From: Psychrosphaera sp. F3M07
GTDB taxonomy: Bacteria > Pseudomonadota > Gammaproteobacteria > Enterobacterales > Alteromonadaceae
DNA: 64,000 nucleotides
Direction: 5' to 3'
NCBI RefSeq assembly: GCF_018860345.1
Contig: NZ_JAHKPJ010000020.1
Coordinates: forward strand, 106,550-170,549
The position numbers and the translations under genes are program-made. Shown in pieces: positions 45,809-55,675 of the stretch. The notes below the pieces were generated by a model. It worked only from the letters and a program-made list of their open reading frames with translations, was not told the DNA's origin and searched no databases. Numbering within the stretch: position 1 is the first letter of the stretch; each line of letters begins with the position of its first letter.

Positions 45809-46177
45809 TTATTTACTGCCTAGATAAACCGTCCCATGGCTCATTTTTGCTAAATCCCTAATTTGCACGTTGGTGTTTCTAAATCGATTTAATTGAACGG
45901 ATACTGTGTCATTTCCTGCGCTTTTGGCAAAGTCAGCAACATTGACCCCATTACAATATAAGTTATTAGCTAAAAAACGAAGGTTCTTAATTCCTGCGTT
46001 AGATGGTTTGTAATCTCGAGCTTCTATATACATTCCAATTTTACTCTCTGTAGCGGCAGCGACACATAACTGGCTTTCCTTAGTATCATCCGCTGAAACG
46101 TATGTGGCAGCACTTGCACTTGTAACAACACCTAAACTTAAAACAGCAATGGTTAAACTTGTTTTTAAAATACCCAT
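45809..46177 (-). CDS. Exported DUF3718 protein
   Basis: A 122-residue secreted protein with a signal peptide (cleavage after ASA, residue 23) and the DUF3718 pattern: TYVSADDTKESQLCVAAATES, then NLRFLANNLYCNGVNVADFAK, with two conserved cysteines likely to be disulfide-linked. AGGAG precedes the ATG. It has a 344-bp upstream gap and is alone. The family is typical of Alteromonadales; function is unknown. Confidence 0.85.
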   Translation of the reverse strand: MGILKTSLTIAVLSLGVVTSASAATYVSADDTKESQLCVAAATESKIGMYIEARDYKPSNAGIKNLRFLANNLYCNGVNVADFAKSAGNDTVSVQLNRFRNTNVQIRDLAKMSHGTVYLGSK

Positions 46178-46521
46178 GTTAATCTCCTAACTATTAATAT
46201 TGCCTGTACATCACAGGTCGCATATACATAGTGGCGGATAGAAATAAAAAGGTTGTAACCATTTAAACTGCAGGTGTTACCAGTTATTTCATCAATGATA
46301 ATTAATAAGTGTTGTTAAGCTTTAGAACTCATAGGTTTGTTCAATAATCATACAAAAAAAGAATAACGAATTATTACATTCAGACATTAAATATGCGGAT
46401 ACATACACAGAGTTTATTCATTTTCACGTTACTAAACCTGTTGTAATATTTTTGATACGCATAAAAAAATCCGATAGTTATTAACTATCGGATTTTATAT
46501 TTTATTTATTAATCTATCGGA
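46178..46521. other. 344-bp interval between DUF3718 gene and RND pump gene
   Basis: Both neighbours read leftward. The right end holds the RND operon terminator. The rest should carry the promoter of the DUF3718 gene. It is very AT-rich, and I saw no open frame of note or RNA structure. Confidence 0.5.
46463..46496 (-). terminator. Terminator of the RND efflux operon
   Basis: AAAATCCGATAGTTA (46466-46480) and its complement (46482-46496) form a near-perfect palindrome. Leftward it runs into seven T residues. It lies 25 bp after the pump gene stop codon and shares the TCCGATA stem core with the terminator at 5228-5261. Confidence 0.88.
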
Positions 46522-49500
46522 TTAACTGTTTGCAGTTAGTGGCGCAGCCGGTTTATTTTTTCTAAATTTAGATTTAAACCACGCTTTTGGTCTGCGGAAG
46601 TCTTCTAAAATTAAGTATAAACAAGGCACCAATATTAAAGTAATAACAGTGGCATACAACACCGCAAATCCAAGCCCTGCCGCCATTGGTACGACAAAAC
46701 GAGCCTGTAAACTAGTTTCAAACATAATTGGTAGTACACCAACAAATGTTGTGATTGACGTAAGCGTTATCGCTCTAAAACGTTCGGTTCCTGCTTCGAC
46801 TACCGAATCTTTAATGCTGAAACCGGCTGAACGTTTTTGATTTACGTAATCGGTCATGACCAAACTGTCATTTATTACAACCCCGGCAGCCGCAATCAAC
46901 CCAAACATAGACATGGTGCTCATGTCTAAGCCTAAGAACCAATGCCCGGCTATTGCACCTGTTAAACTAAACGGAATAACAGACATAATAATTAGAGGTT
47001 GAGAATAACTCTTAAGTGGCACAGCTAATAAGATGTAAATCATCAACATACCCGCAATGAAGAACATGATCTGTTCACTTTGTTGCGACTGATCTTCTTC
47101 TATCTGACCACCTAACTCAGACTTAACACTTGGGTATAATTCTTTAAGTTTTGGCAGTAGGTTCTCTTGTATTGATTTAACCACTTCGTTTGGTTCAATT
47201 ACGTCTTCATCAATTGAGCCGTAGATATAAACACTACGATACCCACCTTCGCGGCGGATATAGCTAATACCTGGTTTTTCAGTCAAAGTAACAACATCAC
47301 CTAACATCACTTCTTGACCAGAAGGGGTTGTTACAATGGCGTATTTCAGCTCTGAGAAACGTTCACGAGTAAGCTGCGGGTAACGCACCATGACTCTAAT
47401 CTCTTCCCCACCACGTAATACACGTTGTGCTTCACCACCGTAAAAACTCGCACCTATTTGACTGGCTATGGTTTGTAAATTTAAACCAAGATCATAAGCA
47501 ACGGGTTTTAAGTCTAATTGAATTTCTTTACTTGCAGGATCAATGGTTGAACTAACGTCATACAGACCTTTTTCTTGCTGCAACATAGAAATTAATTGTC
47601 GGCCAGCGGCATTAAGTGTTGGTATATCTGGACCAAACAGTAAATAACCAAACTCGCCTTGATTACCACCGCCATTCACATCATCTTGCACAGTAAATGA
47701 CTTCATACCTGGTATAATTGGCATATTTTCACGCCAGCGACGGGCTAATTCAAATGTGTCAAATGGACGCAACTCTTCATCCACTAAAGGAGCCATAATA
47801 CGGCCTTCTGTACGACCTTGGTTGTAGGCAAGAATGTCTTTAACCATGCCAGTGCCATATTCAGATACTGTTTCTTTTTCAACTTTGATCATAACTTCTT
47901 CAATGGTTTTGATCGCATTGATAGTCATTTCATCTGATACCGTTTCATTCATCTCTATCGAAATGCTTGGGAAGTCATGTGGTACTTTAGGTGTGGCAAC
48001 CATACGTACATAGTTACCTTGAAGAAGACCTATGCTTAACAGTAACAAACCAATGAATACCATAAGTACTAACCAACGCCATTCCACACACTTATTCAAA
48101 AAGTTTTTATAAGTACCGTTTACAAAGCCAAAGAATTTAGCATTAAACTTTTCACGCCAACTCCCCGGTTTTATTGGTGTTACTTTCATGTGTGATAAAT
48201 GGGCAGGCAATATTAGTTTTGATTCAATTAAACTAAATACCAAACATAAAATAGCAACCCCAGCGATGTTAAAGAAGAAATCACCTTGTGGGCCACTCGT
48301 AAATAACGATGGAGCAAATACTGCGATAGTTGTTAACACACCAAAGGTCGCAGGTGTGGCAACTTTTTTAGCGCCTCTTACCACATTTTCAACACCGCCA
48401 CCGTGTTTCTCCACTTCACTATAGGCACTTTCACCGATGACAATGGCGTCATCCACCACAATCCCTAGCACCATAATGAATGCAAAAAGTGAAAGAATAT
48501 TAATACTAATGCCCAAAACCGGCATCATCATTACCGCACCTAAGAAACAAACCGGTAAACCTAACATTACCCAGAATGCTAATCTAAAGCGTAAAAATAT
48601 GGTTAACATCAAGGCTACGAGTAACGAACCTTGGACTAAGTTTTTAAGCATCATATCCAGACGTGCATTTAAGTAATACGTCATGTCCACAATAACTTCT
48701 AGGTTCATGCCTATCGGTAATGTTTTATTTCTTAATTCAACAAAATCTTTGACCGATTTAGCAACCGGAATCGTATTCTGATCTTTGGTTGCTTTAACCG
48801 ACATATTCACAACATTTACGCCAGACATCTTGGCGTAGTTTTCACCTTCAACAAAGCCGTCTTTAATAATTGCGATGTCTTCGAGTAATACTCGAGAGCC
48901 ATTTTTACCAACTTTAACGGGTATATCTCTGAACTCTTCACCGCTGTAATATTGATTTTCAATACGTACAGAAATTACACCCGAACTTGTTCTTAACTGG
49001 CCGGCTGAATAATTGGCTGAATAACGTCTTATCGCTTGAGAAATATCACTTAATGTTAAGTCGTACTTACGTAATGCTTCAGGCTTAATTTCTATTGCTA
49101 TCTCTTCGCTAGGGGCATAAACATCAACGAGGGAAATATTGTTTAACTCTAATAACTCTTGCTCAACTTGTTTAGCTACACGTTTAAGCTCAGGTACAGG
49201 AAAGTCACCAATTAAAGATAATTCCACAACATCTTGATTAAACTCTATCTGCGAAACCGTTATTGGTTCCATCGCACCAGGGAATGTAGCGATACTGTCG
49301 GTTTTGGATTTCACTTTATCTAAGACTTCCGACAGGTTTTTATCTGGGTCAATTTCAAGTGTTATTTGACCAAAGTTTCTAAAAGCTCGCCCCGTTTGTT
49401 TCTCAATTTCAGTGACACCTTTCAGTGATTCTTCAATTTTGATTAATATACTTTCTTCAATTTCTTGTGGCGATGCACCTGGGTAACTTGCTGTTATCTG

Positions 49501-49659
49501 AATATAGTTAATTTCAATATTCGGAAACATTTGACGCTGAATTGTAAAATAGCTCGCTAACCCCATTAGAATGATGAATACCATCATTAAGTTAGCCGCG
49601 ACGCTATTATTAGCGAAAAAGGCGATTAACCCGGTTTGTTTTGGTTCATTTGATGACAT
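46522..49659 (-). CDS. RND efflux transporter permease subunit
   Basis: A 1045-residue inner-membrane pump of the AcrB/HAE1-like RND family. Visible are the first membrane helix (AANLMMVFIILMGLASYFTI), porter loops, and the proton-relay pair Asp403-Asp404 in MVLGIVVDDAIVIGES, with a second GVVINDSLVMTDYV block late in the protein. It is proton-driven and would work with the adaptor encoded 8 bp upstream and an outer-membrane TolC-type channel that is not in this window. Substrate cannot be read; it is closer to the VexK/MexI-like branch than to AcrB itself. Confidence 0.93.
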   Translation of the reverse strand: MSSNEPKQTGLIAFFANNSVAANLMMVFIILMGLASYFTIQRQMFPNIEINYIQITASYPGASPQEIEESILIKIEESLKGVTEIEKQTGRAFRNFGQITLEIDPDKNLSEVLDKVKSKTDSIATFPGAMEPITVSQIEFNQDVVELSLIGDFPVPELKRVAKQVEQELLELNNISLVDVYAPSEEIAIEIKPEALRKYDLTLSDISQAIRRYSANYSAGQLRTSSGVISVRIENQYYSGEEFRDIPVKVGKNGSRVLLEDIAIIKDGFVEGENYAKMSGVNVVNMSVKATKDQNTIPVAKSVKDFVELRNKTLPIGMNLEVIVDMTYYLNARLDMMLKNLVQGSLLVALMLTIFLRFRLAFWVMLGLPVCFLGAVMMMPVLGISINILSLFAFIMVLGIVVDDAIVIGESAYSEVEKHGGGVENVVRGAKKVATPATFGVLTTIAVFAPSLFTSGPQGDFFFNIAGVAILCLVFSLIESKLILPAHLSHMKVTPIKPGSWREKFNAKFFGFVNGTYKNFLNKCVEWRWLVLMVFIGLLLLSIGLLQGNYVRMVATPKVPHDFPSISIEMNETVSDEMTINAIKTIEEVMIKVEKETVSEYGTGMVKDILAYNQGRTEGRIMAPLVDEELRPFDTFELARRWRENMPIIPGMKSFTVQDDVNGGGNQGEFGYLLFGPDIPTLNAAGRQLISMLQQEKGLYDVSSTIDPASKEIQLDLKPVAYDLGLNLQTIASQIGASFYGGEAQRVLRGGEEIRVMVRYPQLTRERFSELKYAIVTTPSGQEVMLGDVVTLTEKPGISYIRREGGYRSVYIYGSIDEDVIEPNEVVKSIQENLLPKLKELYPSVKSELGGQIEEDQSQQSEQIMFFIAGMLMIYILLAVPLKSYSQPLIIMSVIPFSLTGAIAGHWFLGLDMSTMSMFGLIAAAGVVINDSLVMTDYVNQKRSAGFSIKDSVVEAGTERFRAITLTSITTFVGVLPIMFETSLQARFVVPMAAGLGFAVLYATVITLILVPCLYLILEDFRRPKAWFKSKFRKNKPAAPLTANS

Positions 49660-49667
49660 GTTAGCCC

Positions 49668-50861
49668 CTACTCTTTTTCAGCGTTAGTTGGCTCAACAGA
49701 GACCGCGTCAGAGTCATCTTTTGTTTTAATATCTTTTTGTCCAGCGATTAACACTTCAAGATTCTTTTGAGGATATTCAGGTAAGGTTAATACTAAGTTG
49801 TTACCGTTTTCTAAACCGTTGCCAACAATAAAATAATCCGCTTCTTCACGGATCACTTCGATGTTTCTCATATCTAGTTTATTTTCGTCTGTCACTATCC
49901 ATACTGAATTATTGGTGACTAAATCTTGCGACAATTTAAAGACATTATTTAAACGTTGTCCGTCAAAGCTAACGGTTACATAGTTACCAAATTGCATTTT
50001 AGGTAAGTTTGAATTAATGCTGTATGGGTCTTCAACTTGCACAACAATGTTAGTCATACGAGTGCTGCTGTCTACCACACCTAAATCACGAACAATTTTG
50101 CCTGGACGGTTAAATGAATAACGTCCATCAGTTGAGACATCCGCAGCCAAACCTAATAACTGATTTGGTAAAAATGCACTATCAAAACCAGCGATTGGAA
50201 AGATGATTTCGGCAACTTCAATATTATAAATCTCACCAACACGTGCACCTTGATTTACGTTTTGGCCTTTACCGATTTCTCTAGCGACAACTAGTGCATC
50301 GTATGGGGCTTTCACTTCACAGTATGATAAATCTCTTTGCGCTAACTTTAATCTAGCTTGAGCAGATTTCATTGCAGCTTCTGCGCTTAATAATTGAGGT
50401 TTTCTTAAATATAAATCAGTGACTTTAGCATTTGGTAGGGTTTTGGCTTCACGTTTAGCTACATCAGCTCGTCCGCGTTCTTCTATTAATGTGGCCTGAG
50501 CACTAGATAACGCGGCTTCAGCTTGTAATACAGCGGCTTCATAATTAGCAGGGTCAACCTTGAATAAAACATCACCACGTTTTACCAGTCCACCAGATAC
50601 AAAATTTGGATGCCAGCTGATGACTTCACCGGATACTTGAGCCGATAAAATAGTAGACTCGACCGGAATGACTTCGCCATGACCTTTAATTTTAACTTGG
50701 TGGTTAAGTGAATGAATTGATTCCACTTTAACGGTAGGACGTGTTTCGACTACTTCTTTTTCTTCTTCTTCTGGACCTGATGATCCAATGACATTCATAC
50801 CTACAATGCCCAATACCAAAGTAAATATTGCAGCACCTGCTTTTATCCATTTTTTATTCAT
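49668..50861 (-). CDS. RND efflux periplasmic adaptor subunit
   Basis: A 397-residue membrane-fusion protein with an N-terminal anchor (AGAAIFTLVLGIVGMNVIGSS), lipoyl halves (GEVISWHPNFVSGGLVKRGDVLFKVD and YCEVKAPYDALVVAREIGKGQNV), a helical hairpin between them, and a beta-barrel domain. It joins the RND pump (8 bp downstream) to an outer-membrane channel. First gene of the operon; no regulator gene is next to it. Confidence 0.93.
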   Translation of the reverse strand: MNKKWIKAGAAIFTLVLGIVGMNVIGSSGPEEEEKEVVETRPTVKVESIHSLNHQVKIKGHGEVIPVESTILSAQVSGEVISWHPNFVSGGLVKRGDVLFKVDPANYEAAVLQAEAALSSAQATLIEERGRADVAKREAKTLPNAKVTDLYLRKPQLLSAEAAMKSAQARLKLAQRDLSYCEVKAPYDALVVAREIGKGQNVNQGARVGEIYNIEVAEIIFPIAGFDSAFLPNQLLGLAADVSTDGRYSFNRPGKIVRDLGVVDSSTRMTNIVVQVEDPYSINSNLPKMQFGNYVTVSFDGQRLNNVFKLSQDLVTNNSVWIVTDENKLDMRNIEVIREEADYFIVGNGLENGNNLVLTLPEYPQKNLEVLIAGQKDIKTKDDSDAVSVEPTNAEKE

Positions 50862-51134
50862 AACATTAACACCTTGATTTAATTACCATCATAATAACGT
50901 AATTTTTGATAAATGTTTGCCTATCTAATTGTAAATAATTGTTTTATTTAGCTAAAGAAATGTAACTTAATGTTCATAAGGTAATATATAGCAACATATT
51001 AATCCGATTTATACGAATTAAGCGCCATTTAAGACTTATTTAATGATGTTTTCATTATTTCAAGTAAATGATAATGACAATTGAGTCTGTTAAACTAACA
51101 GCCAATTTCCTACACAGCACTTTTATTGGTAGTT

Positions 51135-52928
51135 ATGTTTACACTTCGCCCGTATCAATCCGATGCTGTCACATCAACCTTGCAACACTTTAGAAAAACC
51201 AATGATCCTGCCGTTATTGTTTTGCCTACTGGAGCCGGAAAAAGCTTAGTAATTGCAGAACTCGCAAAGTTGGCAAAACGAAAAATTTTGGTCTTAACGC
51301 ACGTTAAGGAATTGGTAGAGCAAAATCATAAAAAATTTGTGCAATACAGTGACTACTCAAAAGTGAAATCTGGGGTGTACTCTGCTGGTTTAAAACTTAA
51401 ACAAACCCAATTCCAAGTTACCTTTGCCAGCATACAATCCGTTGTGCGTAATCTAGATGCTTTCGCTGCAGAGTATTCTTTGGTTATTATTGATGAATGC
51501 CACAGAGTAAGCCAATTACAGCAGTCGAATACCGACGAAGGGCAAGATAACACCAGTCAATACGGTCAAATAGTGCAACAACTGACTAAAATAAATCCAA
51601 AATTAAAGGTCTTAGGGTTAACTGCCACGCCCTATCGAATGGGTATGGGCTGGATATATCAATACCACCATCATGGTATTAAACGCAGCGATACACCGAA
51701 ACCATTTAAAAAGTGCATTTACGAATTACCATTAGCTTATATGATCAAACATGGTTATTTAACGCCCCCTAAAATGGTCGACGCTCCAATTGCTCAATAC
51801 GACTTTTCATCTTTAAATTCGAATAAAAATGGTGATTATTCCGAGTCGGAAGTTAATGCATTATTAGTTAAATACCCAAGAGTTACGCAGGCGATTACCG
51901 AACAAATTGAAGAGTTAGCCAAGACACGTCAAGGTGTGATGATCTTTGCCGCAACCATTAAACATGCAAAAGAGATCCAACAATACCTACCACAAGAGCA
52001 AACCGCCCTCATCACAGGCAAAACTAAATCTCTTGATCGTGAGCGATTAATTAATTCTTTTAAAAACAAAGAGCTGAAGTTTTTGGTCAATGTTTCCGTG
52101 TTAACCACTGGTTTTGATGCACCACACGTGGACTTTATCGCTATCTTACGGCCAACTGAATCCGTTAGTCTGTTTCAGCAGATTGTTGGACGAGGGTTAA
52201 GACTGAATGAAAATAAAACCGATTGTTTGGTCGTCGATTATGCCGGTAATGGCATTAATATTTTTTATCCAGAAGTCGGAGAGAAAAAACCAAACAGTAA
52301 AAGTGAGCTTGTTCAGGTATTTTGCCCAAGTTGTGGTTTTGCTAATTCATTCTGGGGCATTAAAGATCAAGAAGGCAAAGTCATCGAACATTATGGTCGT
52401 AAATGCCAGGGTTTCTTTGAAGCTGTTGAAGATGACCCAGAATCAGTACAAGAAGACTGTGATTATCGCTTTAGGTTTAAAGAATGTGAACATTGTAATG
52501 CACAAAACGACATAGCCGCTCGGGTTTGCCATTCATGCAATGAAGACATCATCGACCCAGACGATAAGCTCAAAGAGGCGTTAAAACTTAAAAATGCCAT
52601 GGTTATTCGTTGTGCGGGCATGACCATGTTTGAGTCTAATAATATCCTATCCATTACCTATTACGATGAAGATGCAACCGAATTAAAAGAGTCGTTTGAT
52701 TTAGATAATACAAAAGCCCTTTATCATTTTAATAAACAATTTGGTCAACGAGTTGCAAATGGAGCAGAGCCAACTAAGTTTATTAATGCCAAACAGGTAA
52801 TAGATAAGCAACAAGCATTAATACCACCTGACTTTATCGTTGCCAGAAAACAAAAACACTTTTGGAAGATTCAAGAAAAGATATTTGATTACCAAGGAAA
52901 GTTCCGCAAAGCAAACGAGCTCAATTAA
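51135..52928 (+). CDS. radD: DNA repair helicase-like ATPase RadD
   Basis: A 597-residue superfamily 2 ATPase close to E. coli RadD (YejH), which acts with RecA and SSB in double-strand-break processing. Walker A is LPTGAGKSL (Lys36), the DEAH-like box is IIDECH (120-123), then LGLTATPYRMGMGWIYQYHHHG, and motif VI is QQIVGRGLR. C-terminal cysteine clusters (FCPSCG, CEHCN, VCHSCN) bind zinc in the family. ATG at 51135 gives the FTLRPYQ start seen in E. coli; an in-frame TTG lies 9 bases upstream. Confidence 0.95.
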   Translation: MFTLRPYQSDAVTSTLQHFRKTNDPAVIVLPTGAGKSLVIAELAKLAKRKILVLTHVKELVEQNHKKFVQYSDYSKVKSGVYSAGLKLKQTQFQVTFASIQSVVRNLDAFAAEYSLVIIDECHRVSQLQQSNTDEGQDNTSQYGQIVQQLTKINPKLKVLGLTATPYRMGMGWIYQYHHHGIKRSDTPKPFKKCIYELPLAYMIKHGYLTPPKMVDAPIAQYDFSSLNSNKNGDYSESEVNALLVKYPRVTQAITEQIEELAKTRQGVMIFAATIKHAKEIQQYLPQEQTALITGKTKSLDRERLINSFKNKELKFLVNVSVLTTGFDAPHVDFIAILRPTESVSLFQQIVGRGLRLNENKTDCLVVDYAGNGINIFYPEVGEKKPNSKSELVQVFCPSCGFANSFWGIKDQEGKVIEHYGRKCQGFFEAVEDDPESVQEDCDYRFRFKECEHCNAQNDIAARVCHSCNEDIIDPDDKLKEALKLKNAMVIRCAGMTMFESNNILSITYYDEDATELKESFDLDNTKALYHFNKQFGQRVANGAEPTKFINAKQVIDKQQALIPPDFIVARKQKHFWKIQEKIFDYQGKFRKANELN

Positions 52929-53049
52929 TCGTTAACCACAGCTCGATTTGACGATAAATATAAATGACCGAGATATAGGGATATCTCCTATAGTGGTCGA
53001 ACCACTAAGTTGTTACTGTCGTTTGGTCTTAACAAATACCAAAGAGTTT

Positions 53050-53424
53050 ATGAGCATTCCATTTCGTTATTCTACTCATACTAATGAGCAACATTATTTA
53101 TCTATCACAGTTGAAGGTATTGCAGACGATATACATATTGAAAATATGTATGCCGATATTAAAAATATAGCATTGCTGAGCCAGTATAAAAACATTCTCG
53201 TCAACGCGAATAACGTTACTTTAGACTTCCCGATGGAACGATTTCTTCCTTTAATGAATCGTTTGTTACCCCAATTAGTTAGGTTTAATATTGCCCGTTT
53301 ATGTAGTCTCGACGATTACAAACAAGACCTAATACAAAATGTCTGTTTAAGCTCAAACGTAAATATTAAGAACTTCACCAATCAAACCGATGCTGAAAAT
53401 TGGTTATTGAAACAATTCCCCTAA
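53050..53424 (+). CDS. Small STAS-like protein
   Basis: About 124 residues. The pattern of a beta strand (YLSITVEG), a helix, a strand (KNILVNANNVTLDF), a helix (MNRLLPQL), a strand (FNIARLCSLD) and a final DAENWLLKQF helix resembles SpoIIAA/STAS-like single-domain proteins. The frame is open to TTG at 52948, but ATG 53050 with AAAGAG upstream is more likely. It follows radD by about 120 bp. Function is unknown. Confidence 0.6.
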   Translation: MSIPFRYSTHTNEQHYLSITVEGIADDIHIENMYADIKNIALLSQYKNILVNANNVTLDFPMERFLPLMNRLLPQLVRFNIARLCSLDDYKQDLIQNVCLSSNVNIKNFTNQTDAENWLLKQFP

Positions 53425-53455
53425 GTTATTTGATGTATTCGCCCTATTTAACAAC

Positions 53456-53490
53456 AAAAAAATCTCGTTATTAACAACAACGAGATTTTT
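53456..53490. terminator. Bidirectional terminator between STAS-like gene and ybiT
   Basis: Twelve-base-pair stem AAAAATCTCGTT and its complement (53479-53490) with a 9-base loop. A-tract on the left and T-tract on the right make it work in both directions for the convergent genes. Confidence 0.9.
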
Positions 53491-53517
53491 TACCCCAGCC
53501 ATGAACTTAACTAAAGA

Positions 53518-55113
53518 TTAAGCTTCAACACCTTGGCTTGCTAAATACTCTTCGTAAGTACCTTTGAAATCAATGACTTTATCTTTCTTGATCTCAATAA
53601 TACGAGTAGCCAAAGAAGATACAAATTGACGGTCGTGACTGATAAACATCAAGGTACCTTCATATTGTTCCAACGCCATGTTTAACGACTCAATCGATTC
53701 CATATCCATGTGGTTTGTAGGTTCATCCATCAATAAAATGTTTGGCAATGCCATCATCATTTTACCGAACAACATGCGACCTTGCTCACCACCAGATAAT
53801 ACTTTAACCGACTTTTTAATATCGTCAGAAGAGAACAACATACGGCCTAAGAAACCACGAATGGATTGTTCGTCGTCGCCTTCACGTCGCCATTGACTCA
53901 TCCAATCAAATAAGTTCATGTCGGTTTCGAAATCAGCGGCATGATCCTGAGCGTAATACGCTATCTTAGCGCCTTCAGACCATTGAATGGTGCCAGCATC
54001 TGCGGCTAAGTCACCTTGTAAACAACGCATCATGGTGGTTTTACCCGCACCATTCTCACCAATTATGGCAACACGTTCACCGACTTCCACCATGAAATCG
54101 AAGTCCTTAAACAATGGACCTTCATCAAAGCCTTTAGATAAACCTTCAACAATTAACGACTGACGATAAAGCTTTTTCTCTTGCTCAAAACGAATAAATG
54201 GATTTACACGGCTTGATGCTTTTACATCATCAAGTTTAATTTTTTCCATTTGTTTTTGACGAGATGTTGCTTGGCGTGCTTTAGAAGCATTGGCAGAGAA
54301 GCGAGCAACAAATTGTTTTAACTCGTCAATTTGACCTTGTTTTTTGGCATTATCCGCTAACATACGAGAACGAGCTTGTGTTGACGCTAGCATGTATTCG
54401 TCGTAATTGCCTGGATAAACACGAAGTTCACCATAATCAACGTCAGCCATATGTGTACAAACACTGTTTAAGAAATGACGGTCATGGGAAATAATGATCA
54501 TGGTTGAATTACGTTGATTTAATACTTCTTCTAACCAACGAATCGTGTCTATGTCCAAGTTATTGGTAGGTTCGTCTAGTAATAAATAATCAGGGTCAGA
54601 GAACAAAGCTTGTGCTAATAACACACGTAATTTCCAACCTGGAGCAACTTCACTCATCAAGCCATAATGTTGATCACTTGGGATGCCAAGGCCTAGTAAT
54701 AATTCACCAGCGCTAGAGTCTGCTTCATAACCGCCCATTTCAGCAAACTCAGTTTCTAAGTCCGCTACTTTCATGCCGTCTTCTTCAGACATTTCAGCTA
54801 AAGAGTAAATACGGTCACGTTCTTCTTTCACGGCCCATAGTTCAGCATGCCCCATGATCACTGTATCGATAACCGAAAATTCTTCAAACGCAAACTGGTC
54901 CTGCTTCAGGATACCTAAACGCTCACCTGGTCCATAACTAACATTACCTGAGGAAGGCGTTAATTCACCGGTTAAAATTTTCATGAACGTTGACTTACCG
55001 CAACCATTGGCACCGATAAGTCCATAACGATTACCGTTACCAAATTTTACAGAAATGTTTTCAAATAATGGCTTAGCGCCAAATTGCATTGTGATATTAG
55101 CAGTTGTGATCAC
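53518..55113 (-). CDS. ybiT: ABC-F ATPase YbiT
   Basis: A 531-residue soluble ABC-F protein with two nucleotide-binding domains and no membrane part. First Walker A is GANGCGKST; the first signature motif is degenerate ([17 protein letters not shown]) and the second is normal (LSGGEQGRM), as in E. coli YbiT. The linker between domains carries the basic [16 protein letters not shown] stretch. ABC-F proteins act on the ribosome near the E-site. A terminator lies at its 3' end. Confidence 0.95.
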   Translation of the reverse strand: MITTANITMQFGAKPLFENISVKFGNGNRYGLIGANGCGKSTFMKILTGELTPSSGNVSYGPGERLGILKQDQFAFEEFSVIDTVIMGHAELWAVKEERDRIYSLAEMSEEDGMKVADLETEFAEMGGYEADSSAGELLLGLGIPSDQHYGLMSEVAPGWKLRVLLAQALFSDPDYLLLDEPTNNLDIDTIRWLEEVLNQRNSTMIIISHDRHFLNSVCTHMADVDYGELRVYPGNYDEYMLASTQARSRMLADNAKKQGQIDELKQFVARFSANASKARQATSRQKQMEKIKLDDVKASSRVNPFIRFEQEKKLYRQSLIVEGLSKGFDEGPLFKDFDFMVEVGERVAIIGENGAGKTTMMRCLQGDLAADAGTIQWSEGAKIAYYAQDHAADFETDMNLFDWMSQWRREGDDEQSIRGFLGRMLFSSDDIKKSVKVLSGGEQGRMLFGKMMMALPNILLMDEPTNHMDMESIESLNMALEQYEGTLMFISHDRQFVSSLATRIIEIKKDKVIDFKGTYEEYLASQGVEA

Positions 55114-55311
55114 GAAAGTTAGTATCCCATTTATTAATCAAATATCGACAGTATTTATGTCAAAAAATTGGTCGGCATTTAACCAGAAAAAGTACGATTT
55201 TACCAGCCAAATCTACCAATAATGGGGGGAACCGATAATTAAATAACTGAGAGATATTAGTGGTGACCGCTATTTAACATCGTTACTCATATATTTAATG
55301 AATAAAATCAA

Positions 55312-55623
55312 TTACGTCCTGCATTGAGATTCATATTCCAACCAATGTAATGCATTACCAACTAATACAATAGAGCCCGAAACTACCAAAGAAGTAGCTG
55401 GTATAAGTGCAGCAAACAAAGCAACACAGCCCGCATTACCTTGCGCATTATGTGAGTGTCCACAAGTTAAGGCCATTTGGTTTTCAGAAAGCTCTAATAC
55501 TAGCTTTTTGGTTTTCATACTTTTGTGGCATTTGGCAGCTAAGTCTTGTTTATTCGCTTCTTTGGGATAAAAAACGCATCCAGACATGGATAAAACTAAG
55601 GCGCACAATAACAATATTCTCAT
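55312..55623 (-). CDS. Small lipoprotein of unknown function
   Basis: A 103-residue lipoprotein with lipobox LSMSGC (Cys16). The mature part has scattered Cys residues (AKCHKS, TCGHSH, GCVALF, SQCRT) and a hydrophobic segment near the end (VALFAALIPATSLVVSGSIVLVG). I do not recognise the family. It lies between thrE and ybiT on the same strand. Confidence 0.7.
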   Translation of the reverse strand: MRILLLCALVLSMSGCVFYPKEANKQDLAAKCHKSMKTKKLVLELSENQMALTCGHSHNAQGNAGCVALFAALIPATSLVVSGSIVLVGNALHWLEYESQCRT

Positions 55624-55675
55624 TTTTGTTCCTATATCAATATTGTGCGTTTGTTCTGTATTAACGCTTCAGCAG

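Noticed and set aside
51064-51082. Fur-box-like stretch (GTAAATGATAATGACAATT) before radD
   Set aside because: Only 13 of 19 positions match in very AT-rich DNA, and radD is not an iron gene.
51087-51101. CTGTTA-AAC-TAACAG inverted repeat upstream of radD, resembling a LexA box
   Set aside because: LexA needs CTG-N10-CAG; here the spacing is N9, so it is one base short.
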